The notes under the pieces were generated by a model, which was not told the DNA's origin, ran no database searches, and saw nothing but the letters and a program-made list of their open reading frames with translations. Of a DNA stretch of 53,883 bases, positions 1 to 6,923 are shown in pieces. Made by a program: the position numbers and the translations under genes. This DNA is from Fidelibacterota bacterium. Its GTDB lineage: Bacteria > Fidelibacterota > UBA8477. Numbering within the stretch: the first letter of the stretch is position 1; each line of letters starts with the position of its first letter. Where the stretch lies: the NCBI GenBank assembly GCA_021734045.1, contig JAIPJR010000004.1, positions 1 to 53,883 on the forward strand, read 5' to 3'.

Positions 1-693
1 GAATATCAATTGCAGGGCGTTTTTGAAGGCTATTGCCTGCAACAGGGCGCCACCGGTATGGCCTATACCAGCATTGTGGGCGCCGGAGACAATGCCACGG
101 TGCTCCATTATGTCTCCAATCGCAGCGAAATCAAACCGGGCGATCTGGTGCTCATTGATGCTGGTTGTGAATACGGCTATTACGCCTCCGACATAACCCG
201 GACCTACCCGGCTTCCGGGAAACTCACACCAGCCCAGCGTGCAGTCTATGAGGTTGTCCTGAATGCACAGAAAGCGATTATCGCCCGTTGTAAACCAGGG
301 GAGACCATGCAAGGCCTGCACCAGGTGACCGTGAAATTGCTGGTGGAAGGGATGGTGGATATTGGTCTGCTTAAAGGTGATCCGGATGCGCTGATCGAAT
401 CCGGTGAGTATCAGAAATACTACATGCACCGCACGGGTCACTGGATGGGACTGGATGTACATGATCGCGGGGATTATCGGAAAAATGATCAGGATCGTCT
501 TCTGGAACCGGGGATGGTCTTTACCGTGGAGCCCGGGATTTATGTGGCGTCCGATTCAGACGCACCGGAAAAATTCCGTGGGATTGGCGTACGGATTGAG
601 GATGATATTCTCATCACAGCCGATGGTTTTGAAAATCTTACCAGCGCCTCCAAAGAAATTGACGAGGTGGAAGCGCTCTGCTCAAAGGGTTGA
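1..693 (+). CDS. pepP: Xaa-Pro aminopeptidase (M24 family), 5'-truncated by the window edge
   Basis: This is the C-terminal pita-bread catalytic domain of an aminopeptidase P, which removes the N-terminal residue from peptides with proline in second position. The frame is open to base 1, so the N-terminal domain lies outside the window and about 230 residues are seen. The five dinuclear-metal ligands of M24 peptidases are all visible, counting from the window start: Asp53 (LIDAG), Asp64 (SDITRTYP), His147 (HRTGHWMG), Glu177 (FTVEPGIYV) and Glu200 (VRIEDD). The enzyme should therefore be active, probably in the cytoplasm. Its stop codon overlaps the 3' end of the opposing gene by 12 bases. The assignment between PepP and the related prolidase PepQ rests on the aminopeptidase-P-like motif context and is likely rather than certain. 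Confidence 0.9.
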   Translation, partial: EYQLQGVFEGYCLQQGATGMAYTSIVGAGDNATVLHYVSNRSEIKPGDLVLIDAGCEYGYYASDITRTYPASGKLTPAQRAVYEVVLNAQKAIIARCKPGETMQGLHQVTVKLLVEGMVDIGLLKGDPDALIESGEYQKYYMHRTGHWMGLDVHDRGDYRKNDQDRLLEPGMVFTVEPGIYVASDSDAPEKFRGIGVRIEDDILITADGFENLTSASKEIDEVEALCSKG

Positions 694-1875
694 GTTGGAC
701 TTGAGATAGTCCAGCAGATCTCGCAGCGGATAGCCGCTGAATTTGCTTTTTACTGCACGAAACCCGGCACCGTAAACCGGGTCCGGATTTTCCAGCAATT
801 GTCTTAACATGTACTCACTGCTGGTGTTTACAGATTCTTTTAAGTAGATATAGCTCAGGTAATTACACACACCTTCTTCAAGTTTCGGTTGATGGTAATT
901 CGTGGTGTTCTGGGCAATCCAAATGTGCATCAGTTCGTGCGCCAGCGTGGACCCAATGGCCAGAGGTGGGACATTGTCTAAAACATAAATGGTGTGGCTT
1001 TGATTGGTCAGCCGGCCATTGAGCGTTTGGGTGCGGGTGTTGCAGAATCCGCGGAGTTGCTGGGAGTAAGCCTGCCCGGCTATATCCTTCAATTGGGTGC
1101 GATTCACCGGCTTAATATCCACCTGGTTCAAGTCAACGGTAAAACCGTAATACCCAAGAGTCTTCACCACTTCGTGGAAAATGTCATAATACCGGTCCAA
1201 ATCCTTTACCGCAGCCTGAAAGCACAGCGTGCAGATGTGACGACCGTCTGAATAAGTTTCGCCACCCCGGGTTGTCTGGGGCGTGATGATGCGACCGCAA
1301 TTATCACACTCCGGGTATTCACCGGTATGGCGAGTGTGGTATTGATTGCCAAACGCGTCCTCAAAATAGCGTCCCTCCAAAGGCTCACCACAGATGACGC
1401 ATCTGGGCAGGATGTGCTGACGGTAACAAGTCTCGTGATAGGACTTTCCCTCGTGCTCGAAGTAGGTGTGGGTGATTGGTTCACCACACCAGGCACATCT
1501 GGACTGAATATGATCCCGGTAGCAATCGGGATGGTATTTCACACCATCTTTTTCAAAATACTCACCCCGGATCTCCGTTGAACACACACCGCAAATCAAA
1601 TCGTGTACAACGATATAGCACGCTGGATGGTAAAAACGATTATCCTCTTTCTGAAATTTTCCCTGAATGGGTTTTTCACAATGGGCACACAGGAAGTGGT
1701 GGGGATGATAGAAATAGCCATGCACCTGTACATAGGAGCCGGTGATGAGTTCGCCACAATAACGGCAATGTTTATCTGACCCGGTCAATACCGCAATGAA
1801 AACCAGTGTAAAGAGGAAAATTCGCCGGATTGAAGCGCTATTTCCAAGCAAGGTATTGTTTTTAAGAAAATTCAT
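682..1875 (-). CDS. exported LIM-like zinc-finger / DA1-type metallopeptidase
   Basis: The 397-residue protein has three parts. Residues 17-32 form a hydrophobic N-terminal signal or anchor. Residues 37-218 hold about six tandem CxxC...HxxC zinc-finger units: Cys37/40 with His57/60, Cys63/66 with His83/Cys86, Cys95/98 with His115/Cys118, Cys127/130 with His147/Cys150, Cys159/162 with His180, and Cys190/193 with Cys215/218. They repeat every 26-32 residues and resemble LIM-domain halves. The C-terminal part carries the zincin site HELMH (313-317) and a downstream EEGVCNYL (333-340), the arrangement of the DA1 peptidase family known from plants and some bacteria. The zinc ligands HExxH plus Glu are intact, so activity is plausible. 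The substrate is unknown. The ATG at 1873-1875 has a weak AAGG upstream. It lies alone, convergent with pepP and divergent from the UshA-like gene. Confidence 0.8.
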   Translation of the reverse strand: MNFLKNNTLLGNSASIRRIFLFTLVFIAVLTGSDKHCRYCGELITGSYVQVHGYFYHPHHFLCAHCEKPIQGKFQKEDNRFYHPACYIVVHDLICGVCSTEIRGEYFEKDGVKYHPDCYRDHIQSRCAWCGEPITHTYFEHEGKSYHETCYRQHILPRCVICGEPLEGRYFEDAFGNQYHTRHTGEYPECDNCGRIITPQTTRGGETYSDGRHICTLCFQAAVKDLDRYYDIFHEVVKTLGYYGFTVDLNQVDIKPVNRTQLKDIAGQAYSQQLRGFCNTRTQTLNGRLTNQSHTIYVLDNVPPLAIGSTLAHELMHIWIAQNTTNYHQPKLEEGVCNYLSYIYLKESVNTSSEYMLRQLLENPDPVYGAGFRAVKSKFSGYPLRDLLDYLKSNSTL

Positions 1876-1959
1876 AACCCTTGTTATTCAGATGAAGGCT
1901 CTCGGTGTGAAACAAAATTGCCGCTGGCTTTCATTCACACACAATATAAATTCGCAACC
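1876..1959. promoter_or_regulatory. divergent intergenic region; possible -10 of the UshA-like gene
   Basis: This 84-base gap separates two divergent genes and must hold both promoters. A TATAAA at 1945-1950 on the + strand would place a transcription start about 1957, only a few bases before the ATG at 1960. No Shine-Dalgarno sequence precedes that ATG, so a nearly leaderless transcript is possible. No good -35 box is seen at the expected distance, hence the low confidence. Confidence 0.25.
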
Positions 1960-3126
1960 ATGAAAACAGGAAAAAAGAGACACACTTTTACGATAATCGT
2001 ATTTCTGCTTGCATTTTTTTACTGGGGTTGTGGTCAGGCCGGTGCTGATTCAGAAAATCAGCAGGTGGATAACAATCCCTCACCCGGGGAATTCACAGTC
2101 GTTTTTGCCACCGGAAACCACGGTGAAACCGACCCCTGCGGGTGAAAGCACAATCCAACTGGCGGTCTGGCCAGGAAGACAACGATTATCAATCAGTACG
2201 CTCAGGGAGCCACTACATTTTTCATTGATGCCGGTGACGCGCTGTTTCGGGCGATTCGGGTGGCCGAACCTGATAAACCCCGGTTAGCGGCCATGGCTGA
2301 GGGTATCATCAAAATTTACAATGAGATGGGGTGCCGTGTCATGAATGTGGGCGCCAACGATCTGGCCCTGGGTGCCGGATTTATCAACCACATTAAGGAT
2401 TTGGCGGAATTCCCCCTCATCTCAGCCAACATTTTGGTGAAAGCGACGCAACAACACGCCTTTGAGCCATATATAATTTTAAACACCGGAGACCAGCGCA
2501 TTGGTGTGATTGGCGTCAGCATGGACACACCTCAGGTGTCCGAACAGTTTGAATTCGGCGATCCGGTGGTCCATACCCAGGCGATTGTGGATGCCATTAC
2601 TGCGGACACCGATGTGATCATTGTCCTGGCCAGTCTGGATGATCGCAAGACGCAACAATTGGCCGACCAGGTGCAGGGTGCTGACTTTGTGGTTTCCTCG
2701 CGGTCGCTGCGGGTGAGCAGTCAGCTCAAAACGAAGGGTAGTACGACGGTGATTCAAAATGGCACCCGGGGGAAATATGCCGGTGTTTTGCATGTAAAAC
2801 GCGCTGACAATCTTGGTACCATACGAAATCTTACACCTGAGTATAGTCAACTTCGTTTTACCCGGGAACGACTGGACGCTCTAAGCAAACCGGTTCCCGC
2901 AGGCATGACCCTGATTGAATATTATGCTGGTGATGGGGCAAAAACCCAACTGGTCCAGCGTCTGGAAGCACAGAAAAACCAGCGCGAAAAAATTATTCAT
3001 GAAACCGCCAATTATTTCTGGTTCCTGCCTGTGGCCTTGTCTGAAGAGGTCCTGGATAATCCAGAAATCCTTATGCAGGTGGAAGCGCTGAAACGCCAGG
3101 TGGAGACCGCTGCTTCCAGCCGGTGA
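1960..3126 (+). CDS. UshA-like lipoprotein, probable selenoprotein (in-frame TGA at 2143-2145 read as Sec)
   Basis: Read through the TGA at 2143-2145, one frame runs unbroken from the ATG at 1960 to the stop at 3126 and gives 388 residues. The segment before TGA ends in GNHGETDPCG and the segment after starts KHNPTGGLARK. Together they match the metal-site region of UshA/5'-nucleotidase-like metallophosphatases, in which many homologues have Cys-Gly-Cys; here the second Cys is Sec62 (C60-G61-U62). A hairpin with a GGUCU apical loop follows the TGA at the spacing of a bacterial SECIS. The N-terminus is a lipoprotein signal with Cys24 (FFYWGC). Residues 87-93 (FFIDAGD) and 131-134 (GAND) match later metal-site motifs in part. 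The usual Asp of DxHG is Gly and no GHxH is seen, so the phosphatase site looks altered. If Sec is not inserted, only a 61-residue fragment is made. The substrate is unknown. Confidence 0.78.
2159..2174 (+). promoter_or_regulatory. predicted bacterial SECIS hairpin
   Basis: A perfect 5-bp stem (CTGGC 2159-2163 with GCCAG 2170-2174) encloses the six-base loop GGTCTG. It begins 13 bases after the TGA at 2143-2145. In E. coli fdhF, the SelB-bound upper SECIS stem-loop starts about 11 bases after UGA and its loop contains GGUCU. Position, size and loop sequence therefore all fit a SelB-dependent recoding element. The element also codes for the conserved TGGLAR residues, which constrains it further. 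The structure was assigned by eye. Confidence 0.7.
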
Positions 3127-3134
3127 AAAATTAT

Positions 3135-3162
3135 TTGCATCAGGTAACCCCGCGCATATATT
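3135..3162 (+). promoter_or_regulatory. promoter of tRNA-Gly
   Basis: TTGCAT at 3135-3140 and TATATT at 3157-3162 are separated by 16 bases and sit 16 bases before the tRNA 5' end, with a G+C-rich stretch in the spacer. This is a good sigma70-type match for a tRNA promoter. Confidence 0.55.
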
Positions 3163-3178
3163 CATGCCGCTTTTTGAC

Positions 3179-3251
3179 GCGAGAGTAGCTCAGCTGGTAG
3201 AGCACCACGTTGCCAACGTGGATGTCGCGGGTTCGAACCCCGTCTCTCGCT
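3179..3251 (+). tRNA. tRNA-Gly (anticodon GCC)
   Basis: All four stems fold. The acceptor 3179-3185 pairs with 3244-3250 (7 bp, perfect). The D stem is GCTC/GAGC (3188-3191/3200-3203). The anticodon stem CCACG/CGTGG (3205-3209/3217-3221) has loop TTGCCAA, and the anticodon GCC is at 3212-3214. The T stem GCGGG/CCCGT encloses TTCGAAC. The discriminator base is T3251. The 3' CCA is not encoded, since CA then AG follow, so it must be added after transcription. Confidence 0.97.
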
Positions 3252-3257
3252 CAAGTA

Positions 3258-3285
3258 AATGCTCTGCAGTTGCAGGGCATTTTTT
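3258..3285 (+). terminator. Rho-independent terminator of tRNA-Gly
   Basis: An 11-bp inverted repeat with one G-U pair (3258-3268 with 3271-3281) has a tight loop and runs into a tract of T to 3285. It lies directly behind the tRNA. Confidence 0.85.
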
Positions 3286-3587
3286 ATATCCACCAGCTTC
3301 TTTTGTTTGACACCGTAGACCCTGAAACCAGCCTTCGCTGAGCTTAAGCTCGGAAAGAATGGCCATAGTGACAGTCGGGCGTTTTTCGTGGGTGGACGAG
3401 ATCCCTCCGCTACACTTCGTTCCGGTCGGGATGACAGGCAGGGCTCGTACGCGTACTCGTACTCGTACTCGTTTTCGTACTCTTGAAATCCATAATCCCT
3501 CTCTTGAAAAACCCATTTCTCTCGTTTTAACCACGTGATGCACCCGCTAAATTAGGGGCAGATTTTTGAACCCTGTTAACCCGGTTT
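3286..3587. repeat. non-coding gap with a short GTACTC-type tandem repeat and a possible dispersed repeat
   Basis: About 300 bases between the tRNA terminator and the antiporter gene contain no convincing gene. Around 3446-3482 the hexamer CGTACT recurs about five times with small variations. Just before it (about 3400-3440), the phrase CGTTCCGGTCGGGATGACAG resembles dispersed repeat sequences found next to tRNA and rRNA genes in many genomes; that likeness is from memory. The ORF that can be read on the - strand runs across the tRNA and is not a gene. No promoter was recognised except the Shine-Dalgarno (GAGGA, 3588-3592) of the next gene. Confidence 0.45.
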
Positions 3588-3596
3588 GAGGACACA

Positions 3597-5396
3597 TTGA
3601 ACGAACATATTCTGATTAGTCTTACCGCGATAATTGTGCTGGCAATTGGTTCCCAATGGCTGGCGTGGCGATTGAAATTTCCCTCTGTCCTGTTTCTGCT
3701 GGTGTTTGGATTTTTAGCCGGTCCGGTGACCAATTTTCTGGACCCGGATGCGCTGCTGGGTGATCTGCTCATGCCCATGGTTTCCATTGCCGTGGCCATC
3801 ATCCTGTTTGAAGGCAGTCTTACACTACACTTCAAAGATTTGCGCGCAATCGGCGGGGCACTGGCATCACTGGTATCCGTTGGGGTACTCATTACCTGGG
3901 GTTTAGCGGCATATTTTGCCTGGTATGTATTGGACATTAATACCACCATCGCGGTGCTTTTGGGAGCAATTCTGGTGGTAACCGGACCCACGGTAATCGG
4001 ACCCTTGTTGCGGCAGATTCGTCCGCTCGGAAAAGTGAATGACCTGTTGAAATGGGAGGGGATTGTCATCGATCCCATCGGTGCATTACTGACCGTGCTG
4101 GTATTTGAAGCAATTCTGGCAGGTGAAGCTCAGAATGCTGGCACAGCGGTGGCACTTGTGCTGGGCAAAACGATTGTATTTGGTGGTCTGGCCGGTGTTT
4201 TGGGGGCCGCTCAGTTGGTCATTTTCCTGAAAAAATTCTGGGTCCCCGATTACCTGCAGGAGACACTGAGCCTGGCGTTGGTGGTCACCGTGTATCTGGT
4301 TTCTGATTTAATCCAGCCGGAATCAGGGCTTTTTGCCGTCACACTCATGGGCATTCTCGTGGCAAATCAGAAATGGGTGGATGTGAAGCATATTCTGGCC
4401 TTTAAGGAGAATTTGCGCATCCTGATTATCGGCATTTTGTTCATTGTACTGGCCGCCCGCATTCAATTGGAATATTTCAATATTCTCAGCAGCAGCATTA
4501 TTGTTTTTCTGGTACTGCTAATTCTGGTAGTAAGACCTATCGCGGTGTGGATTTCTTCCCTGGGTCAGGGGATGAATTGGCGGGAGAAGCTATTCGTTGC
4601 CTGGATGGCACCGCGGGGAATTGTTGCAGCGGCCGTAGCGTCGATATTTTCAATGCGTTTGGTTGAAATCAACATGCCTCAGGCCGAACTGCTGGTGCCG
4701 GTGGTATTCTCCGTCATTGTGGGAACGGTGGCAATTTACGGGCTCACGGCTCCGCTAATAGCGCGCTGGCTAAAGGTTGCCCAGTCCGATCCACAGGGCG
4801 TTCTCATGGTGGGTGCGCACCCCTGGGCATTGGAAATTGCCAATGTCTTGAAAGCCAATGGATTTAATGTGGCATTGATTGATACGAACCGTACCAATAT
4901 CTACACGGCGAAGATGGCTGGCGTGGCAGCGTATCACTGCAATGTCATTTCGGAAAATATTCTAAACGAAATTGATCTGGATGGTATTGGGAAACTGTTA
5001 GCGCTGACTTCCAGCGATGAGGCGAATGCGCTGGCTGTTTTGATGTTTAATGAGATATTCGAGCGGGAAGAGCTTTACCAGCTGCATCCCAATCAAAATC
5101 TCACGGGCCAGGGACAGTTATCAATTCCGCAACATCTTCGTGGTCGCTACCTTTTTGATGATGGGGTTGACTTCAAGTTCATTAATACCTGTCATCTTGG
5201 CGGGTCGGTGGTGAAAATCACCAAACTAACCGAAGAATTTGACTTCAAACAGTTTCGCAGCCACTACGGTGATCTGGCCTTGCCACTTTTTATTATTACA
5301 GAAACCAATCAATTGCTGGTCTTGACACCGGACAAGGTACGCAATCCGGTACCCGGACAAAAACTGGTGATTCTGGTTGATCCGAAAATGGCGTAA
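3597..5396 (+). CDS. CPA1-type Na+/H+ (cation/proton) antiporter with C-terminal TrkA-N domain
   Basis: This 599-residue inner-membrane protein has about 12 hydrophobic segments in its first 390 residues and a cytoplasmic nucleotide-binding domain after them, the architecture of NhaP/CvrA-like transporters. Family marks include TGPTVIGPLLR (about 129-139), the helix KWEGIVIDPIGA, where CPA1 proteins usually show Asn-Asp, and MAPRGIVAAAV (about 336-346). The TrkA-N part begins near SDPQGVLMVGAHPWALEIA and contains a Rossmann-type sequence, suggesting gating by NAD(H) or another nucleotide. The start is TTG at 3597, chosen for the GAGGA five bases upstream and because it begins just before the first membrane helix. 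It probably serves pH or Na+/K+ homeostasis. The replacement of the canonical ND by ID makes the exchanged ion and stoichiometry uncertain. Confidence 0.9.
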   Translation: MNEHILISLTAIIVLAIGSQWLAWRLKFPSVLFLLVFGFLAGPVTNFLDPDALLGDLLMPMVSIAVAIILFEGSLTLHFKDLRAIGGALASLVSVGVLITWGLAAYFAWYVLDINTTIAVLLGAILVVTGPTVIGPLLRQIRPLGKVNDLLKWEGIVIDPIGALLTVLVFEAILAGEAQNAGTAVALVLGKTIVFGGLAGVLGAAQLVIFLKKFWVPDYLQETLSLALVVTVYLVSDLIQPESGLFAVTLMGILVANQKWVDVKHILAFKENLRILIIGILFIVLAARIQLEYFNILSSSIIVFLVLLILVVRPIAVWISSLGQGMNWREKLFVAWMAPRGIVAAAVASIFSMRLVEINMPQAELLVPVVFSVIVGTVAIYGLTAPLIARWLKVAQSDPQGVLMVGAHPWALEIANVLKANGFNVALIDTNRTNIYTAKMAGVAAYHCNVISENILNEIDLDGIGKLLALTSSDEANALAVLMFNEIFEREELYQLHPNQNLTGQGQLSIPQHLRGRYLFDDGVDFKFINTCHLGGSVVKITKLTEEFDFKQFRSHYGDLALPLFIITETNQLLVLTPDKVRNPVPGQKLVILVDPKMA

Positions 5397-5461
5397 TCTG
5401 ATGGACTTGGACAGAAACTATATGGGTATTTTTCAAATCTGGTTTTCCAAGGATTATATCG

Positions 5462-6127
5462 ATGCTGATGGGAATCAAGGCAATGGATGAGAATCGGGAA
5501 CGTCGGGGGGAGATATCCCGGATGATTGAAACCCAGCTAAAACGCCGAGGCATTCGAAAGCCCGAAGTACTGGAGGTCTTTCAACGGATTCCACGGCATC
5601 TATTCGTACCCGGACGGCACCAGGTTGAAGCGTACGGTGATTTTCCGCTGCCGATTGGGTCCGGTCAAACCATTTCCCAGCCATTCGTTATTGCCCTCAT
5701 GCTGGAATATTTAAACCTGGAGCCGCACCACCATGTGCTGGAGGTGGGAACCGGGAGTGGGTATGCTACAGCGCTGTTATCCTCGATGGTGGCATGGGTA
5801 GATAGTGTGGAATTCTACCAATCCTTACTGGATGAAGTCGACGCGCGGTTGGAGCAGGTTCAAATCACAAACTGTGCATTGTTCCACGGCAATGGCTGGG
5901 AGGGACCGCCGGCGAAAAAATTGTACGACCGGATTGTCGTGTGGGCCAGCCCGAACCAGGTACCGGAAAATTTGGTCAGGGCATTAAAACCGGATGGTCG
6001 CATGGTAGTGCCGGTTGGAAAGGGTGACCAGCGCTTATACATTATCACACAGTCAGCAGGTAAGGTTCAGAAGGAGTTTGTGGATTGGGTTCGATTTGTG
6101 CCCTTAATTAATGGAGACCCTTTGTAA
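5462..6127 (+). CDS. pcm: protein-L-isoaspartate O-methyltransferase
   Basis: It repairs damaged proteins by methylating L-isoaspartyl residues with S-adenosylmethionine. The 221-residue product has the usual family size and motifs: SGQTISQPFVIALML, the SAM-binding LEVGTGSGYATALL (about 94-107), PNQVPENLVRALKPDGRMV and the C-terminal VRFVPL. The first ATG at 5462 has an AGGA about nine bases before it. A second in-frame ATG at 5483 would remove seven residues and is equally possible. It stands between two membrane-protein genes with short gaps on either side, and nothing suggests a shared function. Confidence 0.94.
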   Translation: MLMGIKAMDENRERRGEISRMIETQLKRRGIRKPEVLEVFQRIPRHLFVPGRHQVEAYGDFPLPIGSGQTISQPFVIALMLEYLNLEPHHHVLEVGTGSGYATALLSSMVAWVDSVEFYQSLLDEVDARLEQVQITNCALFHGNGWEGPPAKKLYDRIVVWASPNQVPENLVRALKPDGRMVVPVGKGDQRLYIITQSAGKVQKEFVDWVRFVPLINGDPL

Positions 6128-6183
6128 TTTTTTACCCTGCTGTTTAGATTAAGCGTTCATTGAGCCACAAAGAGGAGCCAGAA

Positions 6184-6834
6184 ATGAAAAAGCTGTATAA
6201 GTCTTCCACCAATAAAGTATTTGATGGTGTCTGTGGAGGCATCGGGGAGTACTTCGCCATTGATCCGGTCATTATTCGCATTCTCTGGATGCTGTTGGTG
6301 GTATTTGGTGGAACCGGCTTTATCGCCTACATCATCGCCATGTTCATTATTCCGCGCGAAAGTGAAGTGGAATCCACTGATGTGCCCGAGGAGGAGGTTG
6401 TGGAGCCGGAAGTTGAAACCCCACACCACACCGGTCGTCTCTTTGGCTCGCGGTTCTGGGGTGTTCTCCTCATTGTCATCGGTGGCTTAATGCTGCTACG
6501 CTATATCGATCCGGTCTGGTCCATATTTAGTGTAATGGGTCGCTTTATGGTGAGCATTATCTGGCCGGTGGCGCTGATTCTTTTGGGTATTTATCTGGTG
6601 ATGCATCATCGCGCTGACGGCCATTTTATTACCGGCTGGTTCAAACCGGAAGGGAAGCTGACACGGAGCAAGACAGATCGCCGTATTGCCGGAGTTTGTG
6701 GCGGATTGGGAACCTACTTGGGCATTGACGGTAATATTGTCCGCATCCTGTGGGTAATGGGTTCGTTAACTTCCATGGGATTTGGGATACTGGCATACAT
6801 CATTATGGCGATTTTTGTACCCGAGGAAACCTAA
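6184..6834 (+). CDS. double PspC-domain membrane protein
   Basis: The 216-residue protein has a PspC domain at each end: KVFDGVCGGIGEYFAIDPV near residue 10 and RRIAGVCGGLGTYLGIDGN near residue 165. Each is followed by one long hydrophobic hairpin (ILWMLLVVFGG..., ILWVMGSLTSM...). The middle holds an acidic stretch and two more membrane segments. PspC proteins sit in the inner membrane and belong to envelope-stress responses, and duplicated forms are common outside Proteobacteria. The ATG at 6184 follows an AGAGGAG at 6170-6176 and is preferred over an in-frame TTG at 6160. No pspA or pspB lies nearby, so a role in the classical Psp pathway is only inferred. Confidence 0.85.
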   Translation: MKKLYKSSTNKVFDGVCGGIGEYFAIDPVIIRILWMLLVVFGGTGFIAYIIAMFIIPRESEVESTDVPEEEVVEPEVETPHHTGRLFGSRFWGVLLIVIGGLMLLRYIDPVWSIFSVMGRFMVSIIWPVALILLGIYLVMHHRADGHFITGWFKPEGKLTRSKTDRRIAGVCGGLGTYLGIDGNIVRILWVMGSLTSMGFGILAYIIMAIFVPEET

Positions 6835-6883
6835 ACTCTTTGTCTCACCAATCAGCGAACAATCAGGGGGCCAATTTTCAAGA

Positions 6884-6923
6884 CCCGGCTTGGGTAGTGA
6901 ATACTCGACCGGGCTGTTTTTTT
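6884..6923 (+). terminator. Rho-independent terminator after the PspC gene
   Basis: A stem of two parts forms a hairpin: CCCGG/CCGGG (6884-6888 with 6909-6913) and, inside it, GGGTA/TACTC (6892-6896 with 6902-6906) with a five-base loop. It is followed by CTG and seven T. This is a convincing intrinsic terminator, yet it overlaps the only plausible start codon of the next gene. Confidence 0.65.

Noticed and set aside
2146-2259. Frameshift or pseudogene as the cause of the split UshA-like gene
   Set aside because: The reading frames before and after the TGA are the same, the 38 codons between are open and match the family (TGGLARK, FFIDAGD), and a SECIS hairpin is present. One recoded codon explains everything.
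3446-3482. CRISPR array
   Set aside because: The hexamer units are adjacent with no spacers, and no cas gene is near.
3190-3543. ORF of 117 codons on the - strand
   Set aside because: It runs across the tRNA-Gly gene and the tandem repeat; the C-terminal part is the well-known false peptide made by translating the antisense of a tRNA.
3527-4078. - strand ORF of 183 codons inside the antiporter gene
   Set aside because: It is a shadow of the antiporter reading frame and has no ribosome site or family features.
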